NCBI RefSeq assembly: GCF_020520285.1
Contig: NZ_CP084742.1
Span: 6,435,501 to 6,499,500 of the forward strand
Source of the DNA: Pseudomonas sp. L5B5
GTDB taxonomy: Bacteria; Pseudomonadota; Gammaproteobacteria; Pseudomonadales; Pseudomonadaceae
DNA length: 64,000 nt
Reading direction: 5' to 3'
The first letter of the stretch is position 1, and each line of letters opens with the position of its first letter. Made by a program: the position numbers and the translations under genes. Below are positions 7,816 through 17,003 of this stretch, one piece after another. The notes beneath the pieces were generated by a model. The model searched no databases, was not told where the DNA came from, and saw only the letters and a program-made list of their open reading frames with translations.

Positions 7816-9315
7816 ATGAAGCGTTACCTGTATCTCTGGCACCGATGGCTGGGAATCGTCGCTTGCCTGTTCATGGCCCTGTGGTTCGTTTCCGGGGCCG
7901 TGATGCTGTATGTCGGTTATCCCAAGCTGACACCCGCCGAACACCTGGCTCATTTGCCGCCCCTGGTCCTGGACGAGGAGGGCGCCAGCCTGGGCCAGGT
8001 GCTGGTGGCAGCCGCAACCGGGCAGCCACCCACAGGCATTCGCCTGCTTACGGTGGCCGGAGCCCCGCGTTATGTCCTGCAGTACCCGGGCGGGCGCAAG
8101 GTGGCAGTGGATGCCCGAAGTGCGCTGCCCGCTCCCCCGACTGATCTGCAACAGGCGCTGGCCGCGGCTCGCCAGTTCGCTCCCGGGGTGGCGGCGAGCG
8201 ATCGTGGTGTGGTCGAGCAGGACACCTGGAGCCTGTCCCGGGCCCTGGACGGCGACAGGCCCCTGCATCGGGTGGCGGTTGCCGATGCCCAAGGGCGGCT
8301 GCTGTACGTCTCCGGCAGCACTGGCGAAGTGGTGCGCGATGCCACGGCCAATGAGCGCGCCTGGAACTGGATCGGTGCCTGGCTGCACTGGTTGTATGCC
8401 CTGCGAGGTATCGGCATCGATGGCGCCTGGGGGCCGATCGTCATTTACCTGTCCCTGGGGGCGACGCTGATGGCGGTGCTCGGCCTGGCGGTCGGGGTGC
8501 TGCGCTGGCGCTTCGGGCGGCCTTATCGCAACGGCTCGCACTCACCCTACCAGGGCTTCGCCCGTTGGCATCATGTGGGCGGCCTGCTGTTCGGGGTGCT
8601 GGTCATTACCTGGGTTTTCAGCGGGCTGATGTCGATGAATCCGTGGAAGGTCTTCAGCAGTGCCCGGCCGCTGTCGCTGGCGGCATACCAGGGGGCGGCG
8701 CTCGACGCGGCGGCCTTTCCCTTGAGTGCCCGCCAGGCCCTGCAGCGTTTTGCCGATGACGGGCTACGTGTGCGGGAGCTGGAGTGGCGGATGATCGCCG
8801 GCCGGGGTTATGTGATCGGTTTCGACGGCGCCGGGCACACACGAATCCTGGACATGACCACCGACCGGGTCCTGCACCAGTTTGCCCCGCAGACCCTGCA
8901 ACAGGCGGCCCAGGCCATGGCTCCCGAGTGGGCGGTGCAGGCCGAGCAACTTCAGGCCTACGACTTCTATTACTACGCCCGGGAGCCCCAGAGCATGCTC
9001 GGTCACCTGGAGCAGCGCCTGCCGGTGCTGCGACTGCGTTTTGATGATCCGGCGCGTACCTGGTTGCACCTGGACCTCTACACCGGCGCGGTGGTGGGGC
9101 AGCTGGATCAGCCACGGCGAGCTTCGCGCTGGCTGTTCGCCCTGCTGCACAGCTGGGACTGGTTGCCACTGCTGGGCAACCGGCCCCTGTGGGACGTGTG
9201 GATGCTGCTGTTCAGCGCCGGCGGTTTGCTGATCAGCGTCAGCGGCGTGGTGCTGGGCTGGCGGCGCCTGGGCCGGTCGCTGCGGCCCGGGCGCCGCCAG
9301 GGAGACCGGGGATGA
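7816..9315 (+). CDS. PepSY-associated membrane protein (putative siderophore-iron reductase type)
   Basis: 499 residues. The first helix contains LYLWHRWLGIVACLFMALWF, with the conserved HRWLG of PepSY-TM proteins. A periplasmic PepSY-like stretch follows, then helices near GPIVIYLSLGATLMAVLGLA and HHVGGLLFGVLVITWVFSGL, another periplasmic block, and a final helix (MLLFSAGGLLISVSGVVLGW). Histidines in the helices (WHRW, ARWHHVGG, ALLHSWDW) are placed as in heme-bearing family members. By family and position after the receptor, it may reduce or release iron from a siderophore in the periplasm; this is inference. Confidence 0.85.
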   Translation: MKRYLYLWHRWLGIVACLFMALWFVSGAVMLYVGYPKLTPAEHLAHLPPLVLDEEGASLGQVLVAAATGQPPTGIRLLTVAGAPRYVLQYPGGRKVAVDARSALPAPPTDLQQALAAARQFAPGVAASDRGVVEQDTWSLSRALDGDRPLHRVAVADAQGRLLYVSGSTGEVVRDATANERAWNWIGAWLHWLYALRGIGIDGAWGPIVIYLSLGATLMAVLGLAVGVLRWRFGRPYRNGSHSPYQGFARWHHVGGLLFGVLVITWVFSGLMSMNPWKVFSSARPLSLAAYQGAALDAAAFPLSARQALQRFADDGLRVRELEWRMIAGRGYVIGFDGAGHTRILDMTTDRVLHQFAPQTLQQAAQAMAPEWAVQAEQLQAYDFYYYAREPQSMLGHLEQRLPVLRLRFDDPARTWLHLDLYTGAVVGQLDQPRRASRWLFALLHSWDWLPLLGNRPLWDVWMLLFSAGGLLISVSGVVLGWRRLGRSLRPGRRQGDRG

Positions 9316-9438
9316 ATACACCGACCTGGATCAATGCCTTGGGATATTTACGCCCTGGCCGGCGAATTTCGTCACCGATTCGCCAGGCAGCGGTGATAAT
9401 GCCCGCCCCTTTCTTCAGCCAGTGGAGCCCATCGCGCC

Positions 9439-9969
9439 ATGTTCGTCATCACCCCCCAGGACCCTGAGCTCTACCGTCGGCAAACCCGCCGCAGCACCCT
9501 GATCATCGCGCTGGTGTTCATTGCCCTGGCCATGCTGTTTGCCAGCACCGCCGTGGCGCTGTTCGGCCAGAGCGGCGGTGACAACCTGGTCTGGAACGCC
9601 TTGGGGGTCGGCGTGGGCTTGCTGGTCTGCGCGGCCCTGGTGCGTTGTGTGTTCTGGCAGCAACCGTGGATGGCGGCGGCGGTCTATGGCTGGCGCCTCA
9701 AGCGCAGCCTGATGCGGGTGACCAACGTCATGCACCAGGTCACGGCCGGGGTTGCCGCCGGTGACCCGGCGGCCCTCAAGCTGCTGCGTTTCTATCATCT
9801 GGGGCTGGCCCAGATGCATCAGCTGGACGCCAACTCCAGCGCCCATGGGCAGATGCTCGGCGAGGTGGAGCGGCACCTGGCGCTGCTGGCAGAAAAGGAC
9901 ATCGACCCGCAGCAGGAGCGCCTGGACGCGCAGTGGCTGGAAGCGGTCAAGGCGCATCGGCCGCGCTGA
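9439..9969 (+). CDS. DUF3087 family membrane protein
   Basis: This 176-residue protein has two N-terminal membrane helices (STLIIALVFIALAMLFASTA and VWNALGVGVGLLVCAALVRC) and a helical cytoplasmic tail containing YGWRLKRSL and LLRFYHLGLAQMHQLD, the pattern I associate with DUF3087. No function is established for that family. Its last 23 bases overlap the 3' end of the convergent patatin gene, an unusual tail-to-tail overlap. A weak promoter may lie in the 123-bp gap upstream. Confidence 0.8.
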   Translation: MFVITPQDPELYRRQTRRSTLIIALVFIALAMLFASTAVALFGQSGGDNLVWNALGVGVGLLVCAALVRCVFWQQPWMAAAVYGWRLKRSLMRVTNVMHQVTAGVAAGDPAALKLLRFYHLGLAQMHQLDANSSAHGQMLGEVERHLALLAEKDIDPQQERLDAQWLEAVKAHRPR

Positions 9970-12598
9970 GGTCGGCGGTTTCACGCTCTGACTCGTTGCC
10001 GTCGAGGTAGCGCCAGAGGGCCTCGGCCATTTCATTGGCTTGGCCACTCTGGCCGAACAGTGCCTGGCCCATCTCCAGGCCCAGTTGCCGGTAGCTTTCG
10101 AACTGCGCTTCGTCGAAGAACTGGTCCACGGTGCTCTGGTGGGGAAAGCCCGGGTTGTTGCGGGCGTAATTGAGCACGTCAGGGGCCAGCCGGGCGATCA
10201 GGCGTGGCTTGAGTACCAGGATCCGGCAATGGGGCTGGGCCGCCATGCCCGCCTCGCATCCCGCTGCACGGGCATGCACGTTGAGCAGCAGTGCGCACTG
10301 GCGGCTGGCGGTCGTCGCCGGCTGGCGGAACTCCTCCTGGCTGGCGAACAGCGCCTTGAGCTGCGGATGCTGGAGCACGCCCGGGTCCTCGCGGATTTCC
10401 AGGGCCTGGTCGATACGGGCCAGGCGCACCAGGTTGGCCAGGTCGTCGAAGCGGTAGTCCGGATCGCAGCCACTGTCGCAGGTCACGATCAGCCGGACCT
10501 GGCGATCCCGGCGCAGCAGCTCGTAGGTGGCGGTGTTCTCGAAGTGCCCGCCGTCGGACAGGTACTGGTAGTCGCGGCGGTAGCCGTGGAATCGCGCCGT
10601 CAGCTCATAGAACAGATAGGCCTGGGTGCTGTAGTACGTCCAGGGCTTGAGGTCCTGGCGGACCCAATGCTGCTGGCCAGGGTCGAGGAAGCGGCTGGGC
10701 CACCAGATCCCCAGGCGTATGTTGGCCAGCCCCAGCACCAGTGACATGCCCAGGCTGGTGGCCCGGCCCAGGCCGGTGCTGAAGGCGGCGCCCGAGACGC
10801 CGATCCACTGGCCCAGGCTCAGGGGCAGCATGATTTCCGAGGCCGGTGCCTGGCGCAGGTCGCGGCGGTAGGGCTTGCCGTCCAGGGTGTAGCCTTCGGC
10901 CGGACCGTCGCAGGGCATGCAGGTACCGTCCAGGGCGGGGGCCCAGTTGGGGGCGATGCACAGCGGCTGGCCCTTGCGATCGCGCTGGACCAGCTGTTCG
11001 GCGGGGTCCACCGTCAGGTTCATGGTGATGTTGATCAGGTGCACCGGCCCGGCGCTGGGGGTGGCGTAGTACTGCTGCAGTGACAGGTCGTCGCTGGACA
11101 TCGGTTCGGCGACGCTCAGGTAGGTACGGCGTTGCTGCGCCGGACCGTTGAAGCGCCGGCCATTGGACGCCCCGAGATAGGCCCGGGTCAGCCGCGCGCT
11201 GTAAAAGGCCTGCAGCGACGACGTATTGAGAAAACCGATGAAACGCCCGCTGGCACAGACCAGCAGTGCCGCCAGCAGGCTCAGGGCCAGGAGGCGCCAG
11301 GCCGCCGCCGAGTCATAGGCCACCACGCCACCGTCGTGGGCCACCCACTGCACCAGCAACGCCCAACACAGGCACAGCAGGGTCAGCAGCAGGCCACCGG
11401 CAATCAGTGCCAGCACGTCCAGGGGCAGCTTGCGCATCCAGCCCGGCAGCGGTTTTTCGTCCTTGAGCAGCACCAGGCGGCGGACCAGCCACAGGACCCC
11501 CACCAGCAATGCCATGGCCCCCAGGGCCCGATACGCCTGCAGGTAGCCGTACAGCAGCTGCGCGCCACTCACCAGCAGGGCGAGGAACGCCAGGCCCGTG
11601 ACCGCGACCATGGCCCGGCCCAGGGCGCGGGTGATCTGGACCCGGTAGTTGCGCACGCAGTTCTGGCACCGGCTGTCCTTGCCCGGGTCGCGGTTGTTCG
11701 CCAGGCTGCGCACCAGCCGGCGAGTGATCAGCAACGCGTTGCTGCCGATCAGGGCCCCAGCCAGGGCCAGGCCGCCCGCCGCCTGCCACTGGGCCACGCC
11801 ATAGGCCAGGCCGCCGGCCAGCCACAGGCCGGCGACGATCGCCAGCAGGCTGCGGTAAGCGGCGTTGGCCAGTTGGGGGGGCTGGTCCAGGTCGCCGCGG
11901 GGGATCACCAGCCAGTACGCCACGGCGCAGGGCAGGGCGAAGAGCAGGGCGGCCATCAGCGGCCAGAGCAGCAGGCTGCTGTGGCTCAGCACCTGGAACA
12001 GGCTCAGCAGGCTGAGCACCAGCAGGATCGGCAGGCCGAGCATGGCGTGCAGCGACAGCCAGTTGCGCCAGGTCATGGCCAGGGCATACAGCATGTCGCC
12101 GGCGCCGGTGGGCGTCAGGTAGCGGCCGTTTTCCCGCAGCCAGGCCGCTGGGCCCTGGCCTACCGGGCGCTCGGCGTAATCGACACCGGTGCTGATGCGT
12201 CCCGGCGGTTCGTAGCGCAGGGTCTGGTAGGCGTCGCGTGCCGCCTGGCCCACCGGGTCCTGGGCGTCCGCGGGCCGCAAGCGGCCAGGCAGGAACAGGC
12301 TGGAGAAGAAGCTGCCGGTGTAGCCGCCGCCACTGACCGTGGACAGGTAGTCGAAGCGCGACAGCAGGCTGTTCTCCCGGGCGCTTTGCCCAGGTTGCGC
12401 AGCACCGTCGGCAGGGGTGCCGGGGGCCGGAGCCCGCGCCATCGCCTGCAGGACCCCGAGGCAGAAGGTGGCGCTGCGGATGCCGCCACCGGACAGCGCC
12501 AGTCCCCAGTTGGCGGCTTCGGGCTGCTGGTGCAGGCTCAGGCGCCTGAAGCGAATGCGTTGCTGTTCGATCAGGTAGGGGGTGTCGGCGGATGTCAT
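9947..12598 (-). CDS. Large membrane-anchored patatin-like phospholipase
   Basis: 883 residues. The oxyanion motif is LALSGGGIRSATF near residue 35, the nucleophile-elbow region is STVSGGGYTGSF, and the catalytic aspartate appears far downstream in YLSDGGHFENTATYELL. Between nucleophile and aspartate there are about eight hydrophobic segments (for example LGLPILLVLSLLSLFQVL, MALLVGVLWLVRRLVLL), so the hydrolase domain is split by a membrane region. By family it would hydrolyse phospholipid acyl esters at the inner membrane. The ATG at 12598 follows AAGGAAGG. It overlaps the convergent DUF3087 gene by 23 bp. Whether it is an effector or a housekeeping lipase is not shown. Confidence 0.85.
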   Translation of the reverse strand: MTSADTPYLIEQQRIRFRRLSLHQQPEAANWGLALSGGGIRSATFCLGVLQAMARAPAPGTPADGAAQPGQSARENSLLSRFDYLSTVSGGGYTGSFFSSLFLPGRLRPADAQDPVGQAARDAYQTLRYEPPGRISTGVDYAERPVGQGPAAWLRENGRYLTPTGAGDMLYALAMTWRNWLSLHAMLGLPILLVLSLLSLFQVLSHSSLLLWPLMAALLFALPCAVAYWLVIPRGDLDQPPQLANAAYRSLLAIVAGLWLAGGLAYGVAQWQAAGGLALAGALIGSNALLITRRLVRSLANNRDPGKDSRCQNCVRNYRVQITRALGRAMVAVTGLAFLALLVSGAQLLYGYLQAYRALGAMALLVGVLWLVRRLVLLKDEKPLPGWMRKLPLDVLALIAGGLLLTLLCLCWALLVQWVAHDGGVVAYDSAAAWRLLALSLLAALLVCASGRFIGFLNTSSLQAFYSARLTRAYLGASNGRRFNGPAQQRRTYLSVAEPMSSDDLSLQQYYATPSAGPVHLINITMNLTVDPAEQLVQRDRKGQPLCIAPNWAPALDGTCMPCDGPAEGYTLDGKPYRRDLRQAPASEIMLPLSLGQWIGVSGAAFSTGLGRATSLGMSLVLGLANIRLGIWWPSRFLDPGQQHWVRQDLKPWTYYSTQAYLFYELTARFHGYRRDYQYLSDGGHFENTATYELLRRDRQVRLIVTCDSGCDPDYRFDDLANLVRLARIDQALEIREDPGVLQHPQLKALFASQEEFRQPATTASRQCALLLNVHARAAGCEAGMAAQPHCRILVLKPRLIARLAPDVLNYARNNPGFPHQSTVDQFFDEAQFESYRQLGLEMGQALFGQSGQANEMAEALWRYLDGNESERETADLSAADAP

Positions 12599-12908
12599 GG
12601 GCCTTCCTTGGGAGCACGGGGCGCGCTGGGCCGGGCATGCCGGCGAGCGCCCAGCAGGATACCGGATGCGCTGGCCGGGGTATGCAACCGGGCGCGGGGA
12701 CGCCATGGTGCGCTGCAGTCAGGGAGCGCAGCAGGCGGTGTAGCCGTGTACGGGATGCAAGCAGCGCTGCCGTGGCATGCGCCTGGCGCATTGAAGCGGG
12801 TTGGCCGGTTATAACGTTAGATTTTATTCATATAAATGGTCATAAGCTTTAGCCGCTATGCTGCCGCCAGTTTTTCACCTGGCCGCGTGATGTGTAGGGC
12901 TTTATTTG
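12599..12908. other. Intergenic region between the divergent patatin and TSUP genes
   Basis: 310 bp without a credible gene. Both neighbours start here and diverge, so both promoters should be inside. The stretch 12808-12850 is markedly AT-rich (ATTTTATTCATATAAATGG) against a G+C-rich background and is the best promoter candidate for the TSUP gene. I see no repeat. Confidence 0.5.
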
Positions 12909-13691
12909 ATGGATGTGGGTAATTTCGGTTTTGTCGTCGCAGGCCTGATCGTCGGGTTCATCGTGGGTATGACAGGGGTGGGGGGCGGTTCGTTGATGAC
13001 CCCGATCCTGCTGTGGTTCGGGATCAATCCAGCCACGGCCGTGGGCACCGACCTGCTGTATGCCGCCATTACCAAGTCCGGTGGCGTGCTGGTGCATCAG
13101 AAGCATCGCAACATCGATTGGCGCATCACCGGCTGGCTGACCCTGGGCAGCGTGCCGGCGGTGCTGCTGACCCTGTGGTTCCTGAAGAACCTGCACACCG
13201 ATCCCCAGTCCCTCAATGCGGTGATCAAGCAGGGGCTGGGGGTGGTCCTGCTGCTGACGGCCCTGGCCATCGTGTTCAAGAAAAGGCTCATGGCCTTCGC
13301 CCAGCGCCATGGCGGCGACTACCGGCCAAGCCCCAGGGGCCTCAAACTCCTCACCGTGGTGACCGGGTTGATCCTGGGCTGCATGGTTGCCCTGACGTCC
13401 ATCGGCGCCGGGGCCCTGGGCACCGTGGCGCTGTTCCTGCTCTATCCGTTCCTGGCGACCAAGCGCCTGGTGGGCACCGAGATCGCCCATGCCGTGCCAC
13501 TGACCCTGGTGGCGGGCCTGGGCCACGCCAGCATGGGCAACATGGATTGGCACCTGCTGGGTTTCCTGCTGATGGGGTCGCTGCCAGGCATCTGGCTCGG
13601 CAGCCACATGACCGGCCGGATCTCCGATGAGATCCTGCGTCCGTGCCTGGCGGTTATGCTGTTTTCCATCGGCTACAAGCTGGCGTTCTGA
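12909..13691 (+). CDS. TSUP (TauE/SafE-like) membrane permease
   Basis: 260 residues with about eight hydrophobic segments arranged as two halves. Each half carries the family glycine motif: VGFIVGMTGVGGGSLMTPIL near the N-terminus and LGCMVALTSIGAGALGTVAL in the middle. Between them is AVGTDLLYAAITKSGGVLVH, typical of the family. Relatives export or import sulfite, sulfonates or other organosulfur anions; the substrate here is unknown. The start is the ATG at 12909 rather than the in-frame TTG just before. It is monocistronic and divergent from the patatin gene. Confidence 0.88.
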   Translation: MDVGNFGFVVAGLIVGFIVGMTGVGGGSLMTPILLWFGINPATAVGTDLLYAAITKSGGVLVHQKHRNIDWRITGWLTLGSVPAVLLTLWFLKNLHTDPQSLNAVIKQGLGVVLLLTALAIVFKKRLMAFAQRHGGDYRPSPRGLKLLTVVTGLILGCMVALTSIGAGALGTVALFLLYPFLATKRLVGTEIAHAVPLTLVAGLGHASMGNMDWHLLGFLLMGSLPGIWLGSHMTGRISDEILRPCLAVMLFSIGYKLAF

Positions 13692-13732
13692 CCTTTAGCG
13701 CCGGGCACCCGTCATGCCGCACCCCGTCTCTC

Positions 13733-14428
13733 TCAGGTCAAGGTCGCTTCGATCACCAGGACGTTGGCCGATGGGGTGCGGACGTTGAACTGGCGCCAGG
13801 GGCTGATGGTGGCACCCGACTCGATCAGAACCTCCTGTTCATTTTCCATGCCTGCCCCGCCTTTGCGGTAGATCACCGCTTTTTTGTTGCCATAAGGAGC
13901 TTCCAGGATCCATATCGCGGGGGCAGGGTTGGGGGCAGGCAGCAGGTCGTTGTAGGCATGCCAGGCGGCTATCTGTGGGCAGAGCGAGGTCGATAACGGA
14001 CGGTTGGTGACGAAGGATTCGACATCATTTGGCCCGCAGGAGCCACCGTGGAACAGCACCTGGCGGGGAGCCAGGAGTTTGCCGTGGCGCCTGACTTCAT
14101 CGTTCAACGTCGCCAAAGGAAACTTGTCCGAGCCTTTTTGATACTGCCGCAGTGGCTCGGAATCCTTCAGGTAGGGCATTTCCGACTTGGCCTGCTGCAG
14201 ATGAGGGTGGGCTTTGAGCTGGCGGTGCAGCTCACTGATGATTCCCGAGAGTGAGTAGTGGTGCAGGGTATGGATGACCAGTTCCCGGGCATCGTTGACT
14301 GTCTGCTGTTCTCTTAATGGCTGGGTGGGCCAACCGTTCTGGAGAGCCGCTTGATGCAAGCTGACTTCCCATGGCGAGGGTGGCTCATCGCTGATGGGAT
14401 AAAGATCGATAAGTGGCAGGTGGCTCAT
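13733..14428 (-). CDS. Putative ADP-ribosyltransferase-fold protein, unassigned
   Basis: 231 residues with no signal peptide or membrane helix. The C-terminal half shows, in order, the three hallmarks of an R/H-S-E ADP-ribosyltransferase: VLFHGG at 124-129 (first strand, with His where arginine-specific enzymes have Arg), PLSTSL with S146-T-S148, and EQEVLIESGATI with an E197-x-E199 pair. Order and spacing fit the ExE class. The N-terminal 110 residues are helical and unrecognised. Base composition is visibly lower in G+C than both neighbours, which suggests transfer. It could be an effector or toxin, or an ART-fold protein without activity, given the Arg-to-His change. No immunity gene is obvious. 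Confidence 0.5.
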   Translation of the reverse strand: MSHLPLIDLYPISDEPPSPWEVSLHQAALQNGWPTQPLREQQTVNDARELVIHTLHHYSLSGIISELHRQLKAHPHLQQAKSEMPYLKDSEPLRQYQKGSDKFPLATLNDEVRRHGKLLAPRQVLFHGGSCGPNDVESFVTNRPLSTSLCPQIAAWHAYNDLLPAPNPAPAIWILEAPYGNKKAVIYRKGGAGMENEQEVLIESGATISPWRQFNVRTPSANVLVIEATLT

Positions 14429-14510
14429 GTGTTTCCTGGCTCGGCAGTCGTTGTCGACAGCCTACCGGATACGCATCATGGGCTGAATGGAAGTTGCGAG
14501 CGCAGACATG

Positions 14511-14538
14511 AGGGAAGGAGGCCTCAGCCTCCTTCCCT
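14511..14538. terminator. Strong 12-bp hairpin between pcs and the ART-like gene
   Basis: AGGGAAGGAGGC and GCCTCCTTCCCT are perfect complements around a 4-base loop. It lies 29 bp beyond the pcs stop codon and 83 bp before the ART-like start, so it would separate the two leftward genes. There is no T tract on either side, so it may be a weak terminator or a processing hairpin. Confidence 0.5.
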
Positions 14539-14566
14539 CTCTAAAGTCATTGTTGATGGCGTCGCT

Positions 14567-15283
14567 TCAAGAACCCTTGCCCAGCCACTCCTGCGCCGAG
14601 CGCCATAGGCAGATCCCGAGGAAATAGGCCGAGGCGGCCAGCCACAGGCCCATGATCGCCGGGTTGTGCTGCGGGTGGCCGAGAATCAGCAGGGCGCCGC
14701 TGAGCAACCAGACGAAGGTGACGATGATGTTCAGCGGCATCCACTTGCGCACCCGGAACGGATGCAGGAACTGCACCCGGGTCGCCGTCAGCAGGGCCAG
14801 GATGAAAATGCTCAGCAGGCTCGTCCAGGGGCCCGGCTCGATCAGGTAGAAGCACAGGGCGACCACGTTCCAGGCTGCGGGGAATCCCTGGAAGTAATTG
14901 TCGTGGCTCTTCATGTTGACGTTGCAGAAGCACAGCAGCGACGATAGCAGGATCAGCGAGGTGGCCAGCAGGGCGCTGTATTCCGGCAGGGGAATGTAGC
15001 GGTAGATGAACAGCGCCGGGATGAACACGTAGGTCAGGTAGTCGATCACCAGGTCCAGTACCGAACCGTCGATGTTGGGCAGCACCGAGCTGGTCTTGAC
15101 CTTGCGTGCCAGGGAGCCGTCGACACCATCCACCAGCAGCGCCACTCCCAGCCACAACAGGCAGGCCTTGGGCTGGTTATCGAACAGCGCCAGGGTCGCG
15201 AGCAGGGCGCTGACCACTCCGGTCGCGGTGAAGCCATGGGCACCCCAGGCTTTGATTCTGGCGATTTGCATTGTCGTGATCAC
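14567..15283 (-). CDS. pcs: Phosphatidylcholine synthase
   Basis: 238 residues and about eight membrane helices. The CDP-alcohol phosphotransferase motif DG(x)2AR(x)nG(x)3D(x)3D is present as DGVDGSLARKV, then NIDGSVLDLVIDYLTYV. The surrounding sequence (KAWGAHGFTATGVVSALLA at the N-terminus) is that of bacterial Pcs, which condenses CDP-diacylglycerol with choline to make phosphatidylcholine in the inner membrane in one step. A GTG start at 15283 has GGAGAG 8 bp upstream; the ATG four codons later is the alternative. It stands alone between ampC and the ART-like gene. Confidence 0.92.
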   Translation of the reverse strand: MITTMQIARIKAWGAHGFTATGVVSALLATLALFDNQPKACLLWLGVALLVDGVDGSLARKVKTSSVLPNIDGSVLDLVIDYLTYVFIPALFIYRYIPLPEYSALLATSLILLSSLLCFCNVNMKSHDNYFQGFPAAWNVVALCFYLIEPGPWTSLLSIFILALLTATRVQFLHPFRVRKWMPLNIIVTFVWLLSGALLILGHPQHNPAIMGLWLAASAYFLGICLWRSAQEWLGKGS

Positions 15284-15603
15284 GGGGGCGTCTCTCCGGC
15301 GGCTGAAGTACCCGGCCGGTCACCGGCGCGAACACGCCGGCACCCCGGGCCTGGTTGCAGTTATCGACCGGAAAGCGGCGTGGAAGGTTCAGCGCACAGG
15401 CCCGGGCCCTGACATTCCTGGGGCGCTGGAGCCATGTCGTGGCGCGATAAATCCACCTTTGTCCAACGTCGCCCGGGTAAACGGTCGAGGGGATTCCTTG
15501 AGTCTAGGCGCCACGGCCGAGGCGACAAGCCAGGCGCCACGCTGCCGTTGTCGGCGCGTGGCGTCTGGTCATGCCGCGGTGCTGGGCGTCAGGTTGCGAT
15601 CCG
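15284..15603. other. Intergenic region between ampC and pcs
   Basis: 320 bp without a credible gene. It contains the pcs promoter and the ampC 3' end. GCGCCACGC (about 15535) pairs imperfectly with CGCGTGGCG (about 15555), a G+C-rich hairpin that could end ampC transcription. I see nothing else. Confidence 0.4.
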
Positions 15604-16776
15604 TTACCTGGCGCTGTCCAGGGCTCCGAGAATGGCGTGGGCGGCCCTGATCCGCTCCTCATTGGGGTAATTCTTGTTGGCCAGCAGCACGATGCCGATC
15701 TGCTTGCCCGGCACGAACAGGACGTAGGCACCGAAGCCGTTGGTGGACCCCGTCTTGTTGTACAGCGCGTCGGTCTTGGGCGGCTGGGCCGGGTTCAGCC
15801 ATTGCACCGGGTGGGGTTCGAGGGCCATCTGCGATGAGTTGCCGGCCATCAGGCGCGCCAGGGGTACAGGGTATGCATAGCGTTCCCAGCCCAGGCCCTG
15901 GGTCATGTCGCCTACCTGGTAGTAGCCGCTCTGGGTGCTGGCCAGGGCTTTTTGCAGGGTGTCGTCGAGCTCGCCCGGCTGCAGGTTGTCGGCAACGAAC
16001 TGCAACAGGTCCGGCGCACTGGTCTTCACCCCGTACGCCTGGGCATCCAGGGGGCCGGAGCCGAGGCGTATCGGCTTGTCCTGCTTGTCATAGCCCAGGG
16101 CATAGTGCTTCAACTGGTCCTTGGGTACGTGGATGTAGCTGTGCTTGAGGGCCAGCTTGGGAAACAGCGTGCCCTCCATCAACTGGTCGAATGGCTGGCC
16201 CAGGCTGCGGGCAGCCAGGTAGCCGAACAGGCCGATGCTGGGGTTGGAATACTGACGCTGGGTGCCGGGTTCGAAGCGCGGTTTCCAGGTGCTGTAGTAG
16301 TCCTGGGTCTTGGCTTCGCCCTGGACTTCGTCAGGGAATTGCAGCGGCAGGCCACCGGCGGTGTAGGTGGCCAGTTGCAGCAGGCTGACACCGTCGAAGA
16401 CGCTGCCGCGCAGGGCTGGCAGGTACTGGCTGGCGATGTCCTGCAGGGCCAGCTTGCCGCTGGCCTGGGCATAAGCGCCCAGGGTGGCAGTGAAGGTCTT
16501 GCTCACCGACCCCACCTCGAACAGGGTGTCGTTGTCCACCGGCTGCTGATTGTCCTTGGACGCAACACCGTAGTTAAAGTAATGTCGCTGGCCGTTGCTC
16601 ATGATCGCCACCGCCATGCCGGGGATGCCCTGCTGGTGCATCAGGGGGCGGATGGTGGCGTCAACGGTGGTTTTCAATGAGAGGTCGGCGCTGGTTCCGG
16701 CCAGGGCCTGGGAGGCGCCGAGGAGCAGCGCGCAGGCGCTGGTCAGGGTCAATCCGGTCAAGGTTGTTTGCCGCAT
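15604..16776 (-). CDS. ampC: Class C beta-lactamase
   Basis: 390 residues with a Sec signal (ALLLGASQALA-G). All class C active-site motifs are present: S90-V-S-K93 (nucleophile and lysine), Y176-S-N178, and K341-T-G343. Length matches chromosomal AmpC enzymes. The periplasmic enzyme hydrolyses cephalosporins and is normally induced through cell-wall muropeptides. The neighbour across a 227-bp divergent promoter region is an AmpR-type LysR regulator, the classic arrangement for inducible expression. Confidence 0.96.
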   Translation of the reverse strand: MRQTTLTGLTLTSACALLLGASQALAGTSADLSLKTTVDATIRPLMHQQGIPGMAVAIMSNGQRHYFNYGVASKDNQQPVDNDTLFEVGSVSKTFTATLGAYAQASGKLALQDIASQYLPALRGSVFDGVSLLQLATYTAGGLPLQFPDEVQGEAKTQDYYSTWKPRFEPGTQRQYSNPSIGLFGYLAARSLGQPFDQLMEGTLFPKLALKHSYIHVPKDQLKHYALGYDKQDKPIRLGSGPLDAQAYGVKTSAPDLLQFVADNLQPGELDDTLQKALASTQSGYYQVGDMTQGLGWERYAYPVPLARLMAGNSSQMALEPHPVQWLNPAQPPKTDALYNKTGSTNGFGAYVLFVPGKQIGIVLLANKNYPNEERIRAAHAILGALDSAR

Positions 16777-17003
16777 GATGGCTGGTTTTCCATGTGTTCT
16801 GATTGTTTTGGCCGCGGTGTTCCAAGCGGCTCTCCGACCTTGGGGGGCTGTTTGGCTACCCCCAGGACACGTGACTCGTGCAGGTTTGCTGGCTGGCAGG
16901 AGCGGGCAGGGTGCTGAGCGAGCGAGGCTAATCTAGGCAGTCTGCGTGTGATCGACAAACGACGATATTTCGCAGGAGCCATTAGAAAAATTAAGGTATC
17001 GGT
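16777..17003. promoter_or_regulatory. ampC-ampR divergent control region
   Basis: 227 bp separate the two divergent starts. By the known biology of this pair, AmpR binds here to a LysR-type T-N11-A site, repressing ampC and its own gene until muropeptide is bound. The ampR side is AT-rich (ATTAGAAAAATTAAGG) with AAGG 7 bp before the ATG. I could not assign the operator bases with confidence. Confidence 0.6.

Noticed and set aside
11132..12814. 560-codon rightward frame under the patatin gene
   Set aside because: Q/G/A/R-rich, no family, and the opposite strand has clear patatin motifs.
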